Source: Methanothrix sp.
GTDB taxonomy: Archaea > Halobacteriota > Methanosarcinia > Methanotrichales > Methanotrichaceae
Reading direction: 5' to 3'
Length of the DNA: 8,334 nt
Assembly (NCBI GenBank): GCA_011391755.1
Contig: JAABPZ010000050.1
Location: 1-8,334 of the forward strand
Position numbers and translations under genes: made by a program. Below, piece by piece: positions 6,722 through 8,334 of this stretch (the stretch's first letter is position 1; each line of letters starts with the position of its first letter). The notes below the pieces were generated by a model. The model made no database searches, had not been told where the DNA came from, and saw only the letters and a program-made list of their open reading frames with translations.

Positions 6722-8334
6722 TCAGGTCATCTCTCCTGACCGCAATTTTTCCAGATCCATCTCCAAATCCGCACTCATCTTGGCCCCATCCAGTTTGGAC
6801 ACCGCAAAAAAACCAAGGGCTATGGAATCATACTTGATTCCCTGCAAATTTGCACCCGTAAAATCAGCGTTTTCGAAGGCCGAGGTGTCAAAGACGGCAC
6901 CACTCAGATCCGCGCCGGTAAAGTTGGTGTTATTCATATAGGTCTGGGCAAAACGGACCTTCTTTAGGTCGGCGCCGCTGAAATCTGCATCCAAAAAGTT
7001 CAGCAAAATCATGCTGGACGACATCAAGTTCGCCTTGCTCCAAACAGTTTCCTTAAGGGTCATGCCATAAATATAAGATTCCGTGAGGTCCGCCCCTGAT
7101 AGGTCTGCATCATTTAGAAATACATTCACGAGTCGCGCCCGGCTCATTTGGGCATTCTTCAGATTTGCGCCGGTAAGGTCGGCGTAATCCAAGGTTACGT
7201 CCTTCAGAGTGCAACCGGACAGATTTGCCCTCACCAAATAGGCCCGAGTAAAGTCCGAACCGGTCAGGTCGCAATTACAAAGGTTGGCTCCAAAGAGTTC
7301 CGATCTGGTGAACTGGCAATCGGTGAGACTGCTGTCGCCCAGATCCACCCAGCTCATTTTGGCGCCCATCATGTTGGTCCTTGTCATATATTCACCATCC
7401 ATGATAGAAAGGCTAAGATCAGCACCCAAGAGCCGGGCTCCATTCAAATTTGCGCCGGTCAGATTACTCCCGCTAAGCAATGCGCCGGTAAGATCGGCGT
7501 TTTCAAGATTGGAGTTCGACAGATCGGAATCTTCCAAATGCGCTCCGGGCAAACTGGCACCGGACAGATCGGCTCCGATAAGTCTCGTTTTGTGCATATG
7601 GGCTATTTCGAGATTTGCCCTTGAGAGGTTAGCTTTGGAGAGATCAGAGCCCTCCAAACCAGAAGATGCAAGATTAGATCCAGATAGGTTCGCCATGCTG
7701 AAGTTTGTATAAGTCATATTGGCAAACCCAATCTGGGAATTGATTAACAGGGACCCGACGAACTTTGCGCCATGACAGCTGCTCTCCGATATATCTGCAC
7801 CGCTAAGATCTGCATCAGATAGATCCGCATCAATCATGTTAGCCCCAACCAGGTCCGCCCCGGACAGATTGGCACCTTTCAGGATCGCATCCTTCAGCAT
7901 GACCCGCCTCATGTAGGCATTGGCCAGATTTGCCCCAGTCAGATTTGAGGCGCTGAGATTGGCGGCCATAAGATTGGCAGCAGAAAGGTTTGCATCTACC
8001 ATTCTTGCACCAGACGCCCTGGCCTCTTCCAGATTGGCCTTGAATAGATTGGCACCTGTCATGTCCACAGCTATCAGGCCGGCTCCGACGAGATCTGCCT
8101 CTGATAGATTGGCCACCAACAGTCGCGAATTACGTAAGTTAGCCCGCCTTAAATAGGCTCGGAATAAGGAGGCTCTGGTAAGATCTGCTTCGAGAAAATC
8201 TACCGCGGTCAAGTTTGCCTGGTCCAGATTTGCACCCACCAGAATGGCATTTGGCAAACGGGTCTGGCCCAGGTCCGCCCCGCGAAGGTCCAGGCCGGTC
8301 AGATTCGAGCCGGTCATATCGGCACCAACAAGAT
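6722..8334 (-). CDS. Giant pentapeptide-repeat protein (PPR2), 5' partial
   Basis: The frame is open through the right window edge. Before the ATG at 8317 it reads L-V-G-A-D, another pentad, so that ATG is internal and the true start with any signal peptide lies outside. About 537 residues are visible: at least 100 uninterrupted pentads and then a cap of about 36 residues beginning YDS, containing KLDGAKMSADL and ending LRSGEMT. From an LVGAN pentad (residue 26 counted from that ATG) it aligns with PPR1 pentad for pentad, the only length difference being one residue at the extreme C-terminus. Strongly shared blocks include HLEDSDLSNS, DLTGALL, ARLLGADLSL and SDFTRAYL. NLS/NLT sequons are frequent. 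It is the first visible gene of the PPR2-BMP transcript. It is probably a secreted beta-solenoid like PPR1, although its export signal is not visible. Confidence 0.92.
   Translation of the reverse strand, partial: LVGADMTGSNLTGLDLRGADLGQTRLPNAILVGANLDQANLTAVDFLEADLTRASLFRAYLRRANLRNSRLLVANLSEADLVGAGLIAVDMTGANLFKANLEEARASGARMVDANLSAANLMAANLSASNLTGANLANAYMRRVMLKDAILKGANLSGADLVGANMIDADLSDADLSGADISESSCHGAKFVGSLLINSQIGFANMTYTNFSMANLSGSNLASSGLEGSDLSKANLSRANLEIAHMHKTRLIGADLSGASLPGAHLEDSDLSNSNLENADLTGALLSGSNLTGANLNGARLLGADLSLSIMDGEYMTRTNMMGAKMSWVDLGDSSLTDCQFTRSELFGANLCNCDLTGSDFTRAYLVRANLSGCTLKDVTLDYADLTGANLKNAQMSRARLVNVFLNDADLSGADLTESYIYGMTLKETVWSKANLMSSSMILLNFLDADFSGADLKKVRFAQTYMNNTNFTGADLSGAVFDTSAFENADFTGANLQGIKYDSIALGFFAVSKLDGAKMSADLEMDLEKLRSGEMT

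Overview
The window looks archaeal, most likely a methanogen of the Methanosarcinales/Methanotrichales type (Methanothrix-like is my best guess, not proven). The grounds are TATA-box promoters with short or absent leaders, weak or absent Shine-Dalgarno sequences at several genes, a NosD-type beta-helix surface protein, secreted proteins dense in N-X-S/T sequons, and a GerW/YtfJ homologue next to a ketopantoate reductase. No rRNA, tRNA, CRISPR array, transposase or integrase was found.

Left part (1-3420). The window opens inside a plus-strand gene for a secreted NosD-like parallel beta-helix protein with three C-terminal Ig-like beta domains; its start lies outside. A gene-poor stretch of about 410 bp follows, holding a strong GC-rich hairpin with an attached 8-bp tandem repeat. 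Then comes a minus-strand pair: a GerW/YtfJ-family protein directly downstream of a 2-dehydropantoate 2-reductase (CoA biosynthesis), with 7 nt between them. This pair is transcribed from an AT-rich element at about 3412-3428.

Middle (3412-3746). The same AT-rich element appears to serve a small divergent plus-strand gene. Its 96-residue product resembles only the N-terminal (pro)region of M6-family secreted metalloproteases, with no catalytic domain following it.

Right part (3782-8334), all minus strand. Two very large, colinear, paralogous secreted pentapeptide-repeat proteins flank one BMP-family (PnrA/Med-like) substrate-binding protein. The order in transcription is PPR2 (5'-truncated by the window edge), then BMP after 18 nt, then PPR1 after 102 nt with its own terminator/promoter signals. 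The PPR1 helix is about 103 uninterrupted pentads, or about 26 coils. The two paralogues align without a gap over about 500 residues up to their last few residues and share a C-terminal cap. The binding protein has no permease or ATPase gene in the window, so the trio could be a cell-surface module (solute-binding protein plus two long beta-solenoid rods). This is the most interesting part of the window.
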